Shown here: piece after piece, positions 19,510 through 28,203 of the stretch
Position numbering within the stretch: position 1 is the first letter of the stretch
Layout of the letters: every line of letters begins with the position of its first letter
Assembly (NCBI GenBank): GCA_001464425.1
Contig: LNEK01000020.1
Coordinates: forward strand, 1 to 64,000
Source of the DNA: Alphaproteobacteria bacterium Ga0077535
Lineage (GTDB): Bacteria; Pseudomonadota; Alphaproteobacteria; Caulobacterales; Aquidulcibacteraceae
Reading direction: 5' to 3'
Length of the DNA stretch: 64,000 nt
Position numbers and translations under genes: made by a program
The notes under the pieces: model-generated
Told to the model about the DNA's origin: nothing
What the model saw: only the letters and a program-made list of their open reading frames with translations
Database searches by the model: none

Positions 19510-20246
19510 CCGGTCCATTTCGTTTGGGCTTGGCGGCGCTCGCTGCGCTTGCCGCTAGCGCATGTTCGCATTTGCCGGATGTCGCCACGAATATGCCTGG
19601 CGGCTTCGGTGCGCGCGTGACGCCAGATTTGGCGCCGCGTGAACGCGTGCGATTGGCAGTCGAACTGCTCGGGCAGGGTGATGAGCGGCGGGCCAAGGCC
19701 GAGTTGGAGGCGGCTTTGGAAGAGCAGCCGCGGCTTCCGGCGGCTCGGCGCCTGCTGGAGCAAATCGATGGCGACCCACGCGCTTTGCTGGGCGCCGATG
19801 CGCGCCCACACACTGTTCGCCAGGGCGAGACGATGTCGACCTTGGCTGAGCGCTATCTCGGCGACGGCATGCTTTTCTATGCGCTGGCGCGCTACAACAA
19901 CATCGACGCGCCGAATGCGCTGACGGCTGGGCAAACGTTGATGATCCCGCGCCGTGCGGGCGCGGCGGTGGTTACGGCCACGGCCAGTGCGCCGCCAGCA
20001 TCATCGGCGCCACCAGTGGTGAGTGCCGCACCAAACGCAGTTCGCGGTGTCGATCCAGCGCGCGCCAGTGAACTGCGCCTTCAGGCGCTGCGGCACATGA
20101 ATGCTGGCCAAGTCGACCGGGCCGTCGTGCTGTTGCGGCAGGCCAGAACGCTCGACGCCGGCAATGCCAGCATTCAGCGCGATTTGGCCCGGGCCGAGCG
20201 CTTGCAGGCATCGCTCAGCGCACCCAGCGGAGGCGCAGTCCGATGA
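19506..20246 (+). CDS. LysM-domain lipoprotein
   Basis: A 246-residue envelope protein: lipoprotein signal (LAASACS, Cys near 20), a short helical repeat region (about 40-95, RVRLAVELLGQGDERRAKAELEAAL), then a LysM peptidoglycan-binding domain (about 100-146, HTVRQGETMSTLAERYLGD ... LTAGQTLMIP). A linker rich in Ala and Pro and a TPR-like tail (MNAGQVDRAVVLLRQARTLDAGN) follow. AAGGAG precedes the ATG. It overlaps both neighbours by 4 bases. It could anchor or feed an envelope signal to the kinase encoded next. Confidence 0.85.
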   Translation: MTGPFRLGLAALAALAASACSHLPDVATNMPGGFGARVTPDLAPRERVRLAVELLGQGDERRAKAELEAALEEQPRLPAARRLLEQIDGDPRALLGADARPHTVRQGETMSTLAERYLGDGMLFYALARYNNIDAPNALTAGQTLMIPRRAGAAVVTATASAPPASSAPPVVSAAPNAVRGVDPARASELRLQALRHMNAGQVDRAVVLLRQARTLDAGNASIQRDLARAERLQASLSAPSGGAVR

Positions 20247-21961
20247 AGGTGGTGGGACGATACGAAATTCAAGCGCGCATCGGCCAAGGAGCGATGGCGA
20301 ACGTTTATCGCGCCTATGATCCAAGCATAAACCGTGTGCTTGCGATCAAGGTTTTGAAGCGCGAGTACACGCGCAATCCGGAGTTTACCGCGCGCTTCCT
20401 GCGGGAAGCACGGGCCGCGGGCGCGCTCTCTCATCCAAACATTGTCACGATCTATGATGTCGGTGAGATTGCCGGCTTTCCCTATATCGCAATGGAATTG
20501 CTTGACGGCGAGCCGTTGGACCAAGCGGCCGAGCGTCAGGGCCGTTTCGCTGCCGGTGATGTGATTGAGATCGGCTGTCAGTTGGCTGACGCCCTCCGCT
20601 ACGCTCACTCACAGGGCATCGTTCACCGCGATATCAAGCCGTCCAACATCATGCTTGGCAAAGACGGCCGCTCCGTGAAGCTGCTTGATTTTGGCATCGC
20701 TCGTTTTGATGAGTGCGCTGAAACGCAAGCGGGGCTCGCTGTGCGCACGCAGGTGGGCCAAGTTGTAGGCACGCCCCGCTACATGAGCCCAGAGCAGGCG
20801 CTTGGCCGCGAGCTGGATGGACGCTCTGACCTGTTCTCGGTCGGCGCGGTGCTCTACGAACTCATCACCGGTCGGCCGGCGTTTAATGGCGCCAGCGCCG
20901 CCACGCTCGCGCTCCAAATCATGCAGCAAGACCCGTCGCCGATCGACGTGATACCGGAATGCCCGCGCGGCCTGCGCTTCATCATCGAAAAGCTTCTTGA
21001 GAAGCGCCCGGAAAAGCGCTTCGCGCAGGGTGACGCTTTGCTGGACGCGTTGCGCCGTGAAAAGGCTGCACAAGAGCAAGTGCAAGCCGACGGTGGACGG
21101 CGTCGGATGTCGCTGCCCGTGAAGATGGCGCTCCTGGCGACCACAATCACGGCGCTTGTGTTGGCGGTGGGCATCGGCGTTGTGCTTAATCGCCAATACG
21201 CGGCGATGGAGCGTGTGGCGCTTGCTTCTGGCTCATCGATTGTCTCATTCGTCGCCAGTAATGCGGCGCTAAACGCCGCCGAGAATATCGCGTTGCCCCC
21301 GGAGGAGCGTGACTGGGTGCCGACGCAGGCCTTCGTCATGAGCGCGTCCTCCGATCCTGCAGTGGCGCAGATGTTGGTGGTTGATCATGACGGCGTGATC
21401 CAGGCTGCAAGTTCACCTGACCTCGTGGGCGCCAGATACATGGCGCCGAGCGGCCGCCGCGTGGTGCTCGACCGCCCGAAGATTTCAGTGACTACGATGC
21501 GCACTTCAGATGGGTCGCGAAACTTCCGCTTCGCCCGTCCGATCGAGTTCGCTGGCCGTCAGGTTGGCGTGGTTGAAGTCAGTGTGCGCCGCACGGAGCT
21601 GGACGCTGCCGCGGCTTTGACGCGGTTCATGCTCATTGGGCTTGGGCTGCTGACGCTCGCGCTTGTCGGCGGGCTCACAATGGTCGGCGTTAAGGTGCTC
21701 ATGCAGCCCATGCGCCGGCTCCGCGCAGCGCTGACCGATGCCGCGGCTGGCGACTTGGATTTCCGTATTTCGCACCAGCGCCGTGATGAATTCGGCGACT
21801 TGTTCGAAGCCTTCAACGCGCTTGTCGCGGGCGTTCAGAAGCGAATGGAGGCCGGAGGTTTTGTCGCGCCGGCAAATCTCGACGCCACCATCGTCATGCG
21901 CCCCGCAAACGAGTCGGCGCCGCCTGCGCCTTCTGAGGAGAATGTGCAATGGTCACGCTGA
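20243..21961 (+). CDS. Transmembrane Ser/Thr protein kinase with sensor and HAMP domains
   Basis: A 572-residue Hanks-type kinase resembling PpkA of type VI secretion control. The kinase domain (about 1-270) is complete: glycine loop IGQGAMANVY, Lys36, HRDIKPSN (Asp130), DFG (Asp149) and MSPEQ. A transmembrane helix (about 295-315) leads to a periplasmic single-Cache-like sensor (about 320-445), a second helix (455-480), a HAMP domain (480-535; DFRISHQRRDEFGDLFEAFN) and a cytoplasmic tail. HAMP is normal in histidine kinases but unusual C-terminal of a Ser/Thr kinase. Overlaps: 4 bases with the LysM gene, 13 with the FHA gene. Confidence 0.92.
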   Translation: MKVVGRYEIQARIGQGAMANVYRAYDPSINRVLAIKVLKREYTRNPEFTARFLREARAAGALSHPNIVTIYDVGEIAGFPYIAMELLDGEPLDQAAERQGRFAAGDVIEIGCQLADALRYAHSQGIVHRDIKPSNIMLGKDGRSVKLLDFGIARFDECAETQAGLAVRTQVGQVVGTPRYMSPEQALGRELDGRSDLFSVGAVLYELITGRPAFNGASAATLALQIMQQDPSPIDVIPECPRGLRFIIEKLLEKRPEKRFAQGDALLDALRREKAAQEQVQADGGRRRMSLPVKMALLATTITALVLAVGIGVVLNRQYAAMERVALASGSSIVSFVASNAALNAAENIALPPEERDWVPTQAFVMSASSDPAVAQMLVVDHDGVIQAASSPDLVGARYMAPSGRRVVLDRPKISVTTMRTSDGSRNFRFARPIEFAGRQVGVVEVSVRRTELDAAAALTRFMLIGLGLLTLALVGGLTMVGVKVLMQPMRRLRAALTDAAAGDLDFRISHQRRDEFGDLFEAFNALVAGVQKRMEAGGFVAPANLDATIVMRPANESAPPAPSEENVQWSR

Positions 21962-22995
21962 GGCTGTTTCACACCGCTGATCCGTTTCGGCCGATCGATA
22001 CGCGCACGCTGCTTGACGGCGAGTTGCAAGTCGGCCGCGATCCGCTCGCCGACTGGCCGGTGGAAGATGTCGCCTGCGAACTTTCACGGCGCCATTGTGC
22101 CATCGGGCTTAAAGATCACTCGCTCTATGTTCGCGACCTGAGTTCTAATGGCGTGTTCGTGGGCGAAGGGCGCCGGCGTATTGGCCGTGACTCCGAGACC
22201 GTTGTTGCGTTTGGAGAGGCGATCCACCTCGGCCAATTTCTCATCGTGGGTGAGGCGCCGGTCGCCGATAACGACCGCAGCGGCGCGTCGATTGACGCGC
22301 CGTTTCATGCGCCGCTCCTCGAGGAGCCTGCGCTCAGCGATGCTGACTTTGCGGTGCAATCCAAATGGTCGAGCGAAGCGCCGCGCAAAGCTGGCGCTCA
22401 ACTGCCCGATGCCCCGTTGTTGGAGGCCTTCTGCGAGGGCGCCGGCTTGGATCCGTCCATGTTTGCCGGTGAAGAACCGACTGAAGTTTTGCGCCGCGCC
22501 GGCAGCGTGTACCAGCAAGCTGTGCTCGGCTTGAGCGATTTGATGAGCGATCGCACGTCGCTGAAGTCGGAATTGTCGATGAACCGGACGATCGTCGCTG
22601 CCGCCAATAACAATCCGTTCAAATGGGCCGAAGCTCACCGGGTCGCGGTCGATCTTCTGCGGTCGGGCAATTCTCCCTTTTTGCCGGGCGCTTCGGCGGT
22701 CAACGAGTCCTTTCAGGACCTGAAGAAGCATTTGTTGTGTCTGATGGCCGGTTCTCGCGCCGCAGTTCAGGCTGCGTTCGATTCAGTTGCTCCAGTGCAG
22801 GTCGAGGCGGCCGCAAAAGGCCAATCGCATTTGCTGAAGACCAAAGGCGAGGCGTGCTGGGGGCAGTTTGAAAAGCTGCATGCGGCTGCGGTTGACGAGG
22901 CCCACAAGAACGCAGGCAGCGCCGTCAACAGCGCTTTCAAGGCGGGATATGAGCGCCACGTTCGCCGCCTCGAGGGTCTGGGGACGCAAGTATGA
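21949..22995 (+). CDS. FHA protein, TagH/ImpI-like (type VI secretion associated family)
   Basis: A 348-residue protein with an N-terminal FHA domain (about 1-100; VGRDPLADWPVED, SRRHCAI, DLSSNGVFV) that reads phosphothreonine. Its C-terminal half (about 155-345; PTEVLRRAGSVYQQAVLGLSDLM, NNPFKW, and a helical tail) looks like the domain of type VI secretion-associated FHA proteins (TagH/Fha/ImpI). In such systems PpkA phosphorylates Fha and PppA reverses it. The kinase and phosphatase flank this gene here, but no secretion genes do. The overlaps of 13 and 4 bases make coupled translation likely. Confidence 0.85.
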   Translation: MVTLRLFHTADPFRPIDTRTLLDGELQVGRDPLADWPVEDVACELSRRHCAIGLKDHSLYVRDLSSNGVFVGEGRRRIGRDSETVVAFGEAIHLGQFLIVGEAPVADNDRSGASIDAPFHAPLLEEPALSDADFAVQSKWSSEAPRKAGAQLPDAPLLEAFCEGAGLDPSMFAGEEPTEVLRRAGSVYQQAVLGLSDLMSDRTSLKSELSMNRTIVAAANNNPFKWAEAHRVAVDLLRSGNSPFLPGASAVNESFQDLKKHLLCLMAGSRAAVQAAFDSVAPVQVEAAAKGQSHLLKTKGEACWGQFEKLHAAAVDEAHKNAGSAVNSAFKAGYERHVRRLEGLGTQV

Positions 22996-23741
22996 ACGCG
23001 TTTCAGCCTTTAACGTTCGGCGCCGCCCCCCGGGGCGACGTTTTGAAATTCTTGTCGGTGGGCAGAACGCATGTTGGCCGCGTACGCACGCTCAACGAAG
23101 ATGCGTATCTTAATCGGCCTGAGATCGGTTTGTGGGCGGTGGCCGACGGTATGGGTGGGCACGATCGCGGCGATCTCGCCAGCCAGCGTGTGGTGGAGGC
23201 GCTTGAAGGTGTGACCGCGAGCCCTTCGGCACATGATGCATTCACGCAGGTGAGCGACGCCATTCAACGTGCGAACGATGGCCTCGTTGGCAACGTTGAG
23301 GAAATGAGCGGCGCGACGGTTGTCGCACTCCTCGCGCATCGGAACCGGTTTTCGTGCATATGGGCCGGAGACAGCCGCGCTTATCTCTACCGCAGCGGCG
23401 CGCTAAAGCGGCTCACCCGGGATCATAGTTTTGTGCAGGAGCTCGTCGACGCCGGTGCGTTGACAGACGATCAGGCGCGGCGTCACCCGAAGGCGAATGT
23501 GGTGACGCGCGCGGTTGGGGCAGGCCCCAGCCTCAAACTGGATGACGTATCCGGCGAACTCCAGTCAGGGGATCGGCTCTTGCTTTGCTCTGATGGGCTG
23601 AGCGGGATGCTGGCGGAGGCTGTCATCGCTGACGCGTTGCGGCGCGCGCCGCTTGAGTGGGCGGCACAAACCTTGGTCGACCGTTCACTTGCCGCGGGCG
23701 GCAAGGACAACGTCACTGTGGTGGTCGTGGGCGTGGAGTGA
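22992..23741 (+). CDS. PP2C-family Ser/Thr protein phosphatase
   Basis: A 249-residue PPM/PP2C phosphatase with family motifs in order: VGRVRTLNEDAYL, WAVADGMGGHDRGDLAS (metal-binding Asp and Gly), SGATVVAL, WAGDSRAYLYR, VTRAVG, LLLCSDGLSGML and GGKDNVTVVVV. It is most likely the PppA-like partner that dephosphorylates the upstream kinase and FHA protein. Its ATG overlaps the FHA stop by 4 bases. It ends the rightward set, 7 bases from the convergent receiver fragment. Confidence 0.93.
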   Translation: MNAFQPLTFGAAPRGDVLKFLSVGRTHVGRVRTLNEDAYLNRPEIGLWAVADGMGGHDRGDLASQRVVEALEGVTASPSAHDAFTQVSDAIQRANDGLVGNVEEMSGATVVALLAHRNRFSCIWAGDSRAYLYRSGALKRLTRDHSFVQELVDAGALTDDQARRHPKANVVTRAVGAGPSLKLDDVSGELQSGDRLLLCSDGLSGMLAEAVIADALRRAPLEWAAQTLVDRSLAAGGKDNVTVVVVGVE

Positions 23742-23748
23742 GCGCGGA

Positions 23749-24219
23749 CTAATGGACGCGAAGCTGGGCCAGCGCAGCGCCTAGTTCGTCACGATCATAC
23801 GGTTTGCGCAGTACTGGAAAGTCCTGAACGTCAGTGTCGCCATGGCCGCTATAGCCGGTCGTAAGCAGGACAGGTAGATCCGGGCGACGCTTGCGCAATT
23901 CTGTTGCGAGCTCGATGCCGTTCAACCCGCCCGGCATGATGATGTCGGTGAACACCGCATCTACAGGCAACCCGCGCTCGATCCGTGCTAGAGCTTCGTG
24001 AGCGTTTGGCACACGTGTGGCGCTGTAACCCAAGTCGCCGATCATCTCGCACACCACGGAGGCGACCCCGTCATCGTCTTCCACCACTAAGATCTCGCCG
24101 GCTCCAGCGGGCGTTGCTGGCGCCTGGGGTCGAGGTGCGCGGGCCGTGATCGCCTCGTCGGTCAGCGGCAAGAGCAGTGTCACGGTCGTGCCGGCGCCCA
24201 AAGCCGTAGACTTGGCTGA
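23749..24219 (-). pseudogene. Detached ATP-binding tail and receiver domain of a hybrid histidine kinase
   Basis: On the minus strand, in a different frame from the kinase upstream, the sequence reads ALGAGTTVTLLLPLTDE (the last strand of the ATPase domain), a linker, then a full receiver domain: ILVVEDDDGVASVVCEMI, phospho-acceptor in DAVFTDIIMPGG, TTGYSG and VLRKPYDRDEL. This is the expected C-terminus of a hybrid kinase. It has no convincing start of its own and is separated by a frame change near 24205, so it is probably not made unless reading frame is restored. Confidence 0.75.
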
Positions 24220-25432
24220 GTCCCAAACCGGTGCCTTTGCCGACTTCCTTTGTCGTGAAAAATGGATCGAAGGCTCGGGCGGCCACATCCGCCGGCATAC
24301 CTACACCAGTGTCGCTGACGCTCACAGATGCAAACTCCCCATCTGCGCTGCGAAGGTTCTTGATGCGTAGCGCCACGATGCCGCCGCTCGGCATGGCGTC
24401 GCGCGCGTTTACTGCAAGATTGAGGATGGCGAGGTCGAATTGGCTGGGGTCAAGCCGAACCGCTGAAACCTCGTCCTCAAAGTCGATCTTGAGCGCGATA
24501 TCTTCGCGCAGAGAACGCTCCAGCAATGCGCGAAGGTTGTCTATCCGGTCCTGCACCACCACAACCTCGGGCGAGAGCTTCTGCCTCCGAGAGAACGCGA
24601 GCAGCTGCTTTGTGAGCCCGGCGCCGCGGTCTACGGCTTGCTGCATCGACGCGACAATATTGGCTCGCTTTACTGGGGCCTCTCGGGACTCCAGTAGGCG
24701 CAGGCCGCTTGAGATCACCATGAGGAGATTGTTGAAGTCGTGCGCGATACCCCCGGTAAGTTGCCCAATAGCCTCCATCTTCTGAGCTTGCGCTAATGCA
24801 GTCTGCGCCTTTTGGCGCTCGGCTACTTCAAGCCTGAGCTGTGTGTTGCTTTCCGCTAGAGCATTGGCGCGTCGCTCCAGTTCTAGATTAGCGGCGCCTA
24901 AAGCGCGTTGCGCTGCTGCGACGAGCGCGATCATCAAGATCGCCATGATCAGTAAGAGAAAGACGCCGACGTATCGCATCCATCGGCCGGGTCCGGCGCC
25001 CGTGGATAGCTCAACATAAACTGCGCCCAGCCGGCTCTCGCTTTCGACTACGTCCATCGTCGCGTGGGCATTGTCGCCGGAATAGTCATGTGACGGCGCA
25101 TCCGCAAAGGTTGACGGCAAGCTGCGGCCGGTGGTGCTGCCTGCAAAGAGCTCCCCCTGAGCGGTATATACACCGACGGCGACGACGTCAGGGTTTGCCT
25201 CAAGTGCGTCGACAGCGCGCTGCGCTTCAGTGATGTCGTCAAATGCCAGCGCCGCGCTAACACTTGCAGCGAGGACGCGCGCATGGGCGCGCACTTGCTC
25301 GATGTTCTGCTCGCGGAAATCGCGCTCAGCGAGCCAGGCCCCGGTCAATCCGGCAAGCAGCAATAGGATCGTTGCGACGATAGCCAGCAACGGCGAGTAA
25401 CGCAGCAATCGGTCGCGCTTGAAGAGGTTCAT
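24071..25432 (-). CDS. Sensor histidine kinase, C-terminally frameshifted hybrid kinase
   Basis: A membrane histidine kinase with a first helix (about 14-33), a periplasmic CHASE8-like sensor (about 35-150), a second helix (160-180), a coiled coil, HisKA (about 215-280, GIAHDFNNLLMVISSGLRLL) and an ATPase domain with LAVNARDAMPSGG, SDTGVGMP and GTGLGLSQVYG. Right after the last motif the frame changes: roughly 10-20 expected residues are missing and the true tail continues in the other frame. The remaining 40 residues are out-of-frame readthrough. Its start overlaps the YfiR gene by 4 bases. The kinase core motifs survive, but the ATPase domain lacks its last strand. Confidence 0.8.
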   Translation of the reverse strand: MNLFKRDRLLRYSPLLAIVATILLLLAGLTGAWLAERDFREQNIEQVRAHARVLAASVSAALAFDDITEAQRAVDALEANPDVVAVGVYTAQGELFAGSTTGRSLPSTFADAPSHDYSGDNAHATMDVVESESRLGAVYVELSTGAGPGRWMRYVGVFLLLIMAILMIALVAAAQRALGAANLELERRANALAESNTQLRLEVAERQKAQTALAQAQKMEAIGQLTGGIAHDFNNLLMVISSGLRLLESREAPVKRANIVASMQQAVDRGAGLTKQLLAFSRRQKLSPEVVVVQDRIDNLRALLERSLREDIALKIDFEDEVSAVRLDPSQFDLAILNLAVNARDAMPSGGIVALRIKNLRSADGEFASVSVSDTGVGMPADVAARAFDPFFTTKEVGKGTGLGLSQVYGFGRRHDRDTALAADRRGDHGPRTSTPGASNARWSRRDLSGGRR

Positions 25433-25989
25433 CCATTCACCCCACTCACCGAGAGGGCGATGCTGAGCAGACGCGAACTGAGTGTGACGCCATTTCTTTC
25501 GGCAGCGCGCCGGTCGATGTGAAAGCGAACGCGGCCATCGCTGAGTACGAAGTGGATTGCGCCTCGGACGTTGCCGAACTGGCTATCCGTTACGGTTAGC
25601 ACGGGATCGCCGGTCGTAGCCTGCAAGGCGTCGCGTGTGCCTTGGGCGGAGTCATATGCGATATACAGAATATGACAGCCAGTGCCGGGGGAAACGATCG
25701 CGAGATGGCGTACTCTGATAGCGCGTTCGGCAATCCGTTGGTTCCTTGCGCGCTCCTCGACCAAGTGCGCAAAGCTCGTGCTACCCGCAACGCAGATGAC
25801 GATAGGCGCTGCTGGATCGGCGAGTGCGCCTGGGGGCCAATCGGCGAAAGATCCAAATCTGTGGAGGAATGTCGCCTTTACGGCGTCCTCAAGATTTTGC
25901 TGCGCGCGCGCGGGCTCCCGTCCGACCGCAATCAGGACGAGCGCAAGCAGCGCGACACGCCAGAGGAGAGGAGCGCGCCCGCCAATCAT
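25429..25989 (-). CDS. YfiR family protein (DUF4154)
   Basis: A 186-residue periplasmic protein with a signal peptide ending near PARAQQ, then the YfiR/DUF4154 domain (LEDAVKATFLHRFGSFADWP, IVICVAGSTSF, GCHILYIAYDS, VLTVTDSQF, AIHFVLSDGRVRFHIDRRAAERNGVTLSSRLLSIA). YfiR represses the cyclase YfiN in Pseudomonas; many relatives instead sit between a TonB receptor and a sensor kinase, as here, and may pass an envelope signal to that kinase. It is 2 bases from the receptor gene and overlaps the kinase by 4. Confidence 0.88.
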   Translation of the reverse strand: MIGGRAPLLWRVALLALVLIAVGREPARAQQNLEDAVKATFLHRFGSFADWPPGALADPAAPIVICVAGSTSFAHLVEERARNQRIAERAIRVRHLAIVSPGTGCHILYIAYDSAQGTRDALQATTGDPVLTVTDSQFGNVRGAIHFVLSDGRVRFHIDRRAAERNGVTLSSRLLSIALSVSGVNG

Positions 25990-25991
25990 GT

Positions 25992-27857
25992 TCAGTAGGT
26001 CAGACGTGCGCTGAGCTGTACTGTGCGGCGGGCCTCGTAAACGGGGCCTTCGTCGAATGATTCTGGATGACTTTCGTCAAGAAGGTTATGACCTGCGAGG
26101 GCAATCTCGACATTTTCATTAACCCGCCAACCGAGGCGCGCCCCGAGTTCGACATAGGCCGGGATTTGCGGCGCCGGGCTATCTATGGCGCGGAGATCCA
26201 GGTCCAGAGTGAAGTCGGATGAGAGGTCAGCGCGGGATCGAAGGAATATCTGGTAGCTGGGATCGTAGCCTGACCCGTTGAAGTCGATCGCTAGAGGATC
26301 GGTTTTCAGATCGGATTCCAGAAGTGTAGCGCCGGCGCTTATCCGCCAATCCTCGTTGATGGCGAAATCCGCCCAAGCTTCGGCGCCGTAAATCCCGCCG
26401 TTCAAACCATTGCAGTAACAAGCCGGTAGAACGCCCGGCGGCGTGAGGTTCAGCGTCCGAACGCCCTCATAGTCATGGTAATAGAGATTGATCGAGAACG
26501 ATGACCACGCGTTGGGTTGGCGGCGATAGCCCAGTTCGTAAGCTATGAGATATTCCGATTGGAATTGGCCGGGCACGACGACACCCGGAATTTCGAGTTC
26601 GTAGTCGATGCGGGACGGCGTTCTAACTGCGCGTGACACGGCTGCCCACACCAGCGAATTCTCCGCCGGATGCCAAGCGAGGCGTGCGCTGGGCATATAT
26701 TCTAGATCGGTGAAGGTATGATCTTCGAGTTTCAGCCCTAGAGTAAGCGATAGGTTGTCGCGCAGGGCGATCTCATCTTGGATGAAGATGTTAGCTGTAT
26801 GCAGCGTGTTTTGTGGCTCCGCCAACGCTGCGGGGCCAGGCGTTATAAATTCGCTTTCCGAAACCCGGTAGCCGCCACCCCAAACGATTTGGTGCGCACC
26901 GCCCACAGCGAAGGTGTGCTGTAGCTCGATATCCCACATGTGCAATTCATCTCTCACACTCCCAGCCGCGGCCGCAGTGTGGGAATAGAAGCCCTGCAGC
27001 TCAAAACTTGAGCCATCTTCGAGCAGGCGCCGCCAGCGGCCGAGGAGATGTGACCCTGTATTGTCGGATCTCTCGTCTAGGCGATCGTGATACGCTCCCT
27101 GCAGCATGAAGCTGTTGCTAAGTCCGCCCCAATCGCTTCGGAAGCCAACTTGTCCGAGTTGCCAGTCATCGTTCGCCTCGGCGCCCGTGGTCGTAAACAG
27201 AGAACCGCGATCGAGCGCTGAGGCATAAAGGCGATAGCTGCCGTTATCGCCGATGCGTCCGCCGTAACGCAGGTCAGCGCGGCTATCGACGTCGCCTGCG
27301 AAGATGTCTGCTTGGAAACCCTGGGTGTCGGCGGCGCTTTGCGTAATAATGTTGATGACGCCGTTTACAGCGTTAGCGCCCCAAAGCGTCCCGCCTGGTC
27401 CACTGATCACTTCGATACGCTCGATGTCTTGCAGCGGGACTTGTTGCTGATCCCACAGCACGCCGGAATAGAGCGGGTGATAGACGCTTCGGCCATCGAT
27501 CAGAACGAGCAGCTTGTTCGAGGCTTGAAATGAGTTAAAGCCGCGTGCGCTGATGGCGTAATATTGGGAATCCACCCGCGCGACTTCGAGGTTTCGCGCG
27601 AGCCGAAGCACCTCCGGAAGGCTCTGCGCGCCCGAGCGACGAATGTCCTCGCTCGTAATCACCTCGATCGCCGCTGGCGCTTCCCAAATGGATTCCGGAC
27701 GCCGCGAAACGGAGGTGACCTCCAAGTTGGCCAATTGCTCGATGGTAAGTTCATGAAGCTCATCGAGCTGTTCGGACGTCTCCGCCCGGGAAGCTCCAGC
27801 GCAGGCGCAAAACGCGCCGAGGGCGATAACGCCGCACGCAGAAATTCGTCGTTTCAT
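25992..27857 (-). CDS. TonB-dependent outer-membrane receptor
   Basis: A 621-residue receptor: signal peptide (to about SRAET), plug domain (about 45-165; SIWEAPAAIEVITSEDIRRSG, LRLARNLEVARVDSQYYAISARG, LLVLIDGRSVYHPLYSGVLW, IERIEVISGPGGTLWGANAVNGVINI), then a beta-barrel ending RRTVQLSARLTY with a terminal aromatic. The substrate is not evident. ATG 27857 follows GGAGGGGCC and is preferred to the slightly longer frame. It is the first gene of a receptor-YfiR-kinase operon, an arrangement common in Alpha- and Gammaproteobacteria. Confidence 0.92.
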   Translation of the reverse strand: MKRRISACGVIALGAFCACAGASRAETSEQLDELHELTIEQLANLEVTSVSRRPESIWEAPAAIEVITSEDIRRSGAQSLPEVLRLARNLEVARVDSQYYAISARGFNSFQASNKLLVLIDGRSVYHPLYSGVLWDQQQVPLQDIERIEVISGPGGTLWGANAVNGVINIITQSAADTQGFQADIFAGDVDSRADLRYGGRIGDNGSYRLYASALDRGSLFTTTGAEANDDWQLGQVGFRSDWGGLSNSFMLQGAYHDRLDERSDNTGSHLLGRWRRLLEDGSSFELQGFYSHTAAAAGSVRDELHMWDIELQHTFAVGGAHQIVWGGGYRVSESEFITPGPAALAEPQNTLHTANIFIQDEIALRDNLSLTLGLKLEDHTFTDLEYMPSARLAWHPAENSLVWAAVSRAVRTPSRIDYELEIPGVVVPGQFQSEYLIAYELGYRRQPNAWSSFSINLYYHDYEGVRTLNLTPPGVLPACYCNGLNGGIYGAEAWADFAINEDWRISAGATLLESDLKTDPLAIDFNGSGYDPSYQIFLRSRADLSSDFTLDLDLRAIDSPAPQIPAYVELGARLGWRVNENVEIALAGHNLLDESHPESFDEGPVYEARRTVQLSARLTY

Positions 27858-27921
27858 GGCCCCTCCGCCGAACAACCGAGAGAAACGCGGGGGACGGCGA
27901 TAGGTTCCTTAGAGGCAGCGC

Positions 27922-28203
27922 TCAAAAATCGTCGATGTCCACGACCCCGCTGGTGGGGTCGTCGCCGTCCTGGGCGAGATTTGCCAACAGTCGGCGGGCG
28001 GCTGCCTCGGCATTGGCGAGGTTCTGCTCGATTTCGTCCATTGCAGCGTGATCGTCGGTGATGATTTCGTCGATGCTCGCTTTGCACACGCCAATGAGGT
28101 TAAGCAGCCGCCGTATCGGTGGCGCCAAAGGGCGTCCGTCCGGTGGATCGGCCTTAATGGTGTTCAAGCTCGCCCCCAAACTCTGGAACCAAACGCGGCT
28201 CAC
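27922..28203 (-). CDS. Hypothetical small acidic protein
   Basis: I do not recognise this protein of up to 93 residues. The C-terminal two thirds are helical and acidic (ASIDEIITDDHAAMDEIEQNL, ending VVDIDDF). The start is unsure: GTG 28203 would overlap the isochorismatase gene by 50 bases, TTG 28167 by 14. It follows that gene on the same strand and precedes the TonB receptor gene by 64 bases, so it may be the last gene of the acyltransferase/isochorismatase set. Confidence 0.5.
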   Translation of the reverse strand: MSRVWFQSLGASLNTIKADPPDGRPLAPPIRRLLNLIGVCKASIDEIITDDHAAMDEIEQNLANAEAAARRLLANLAQDGDDPTSGVVDIDDF

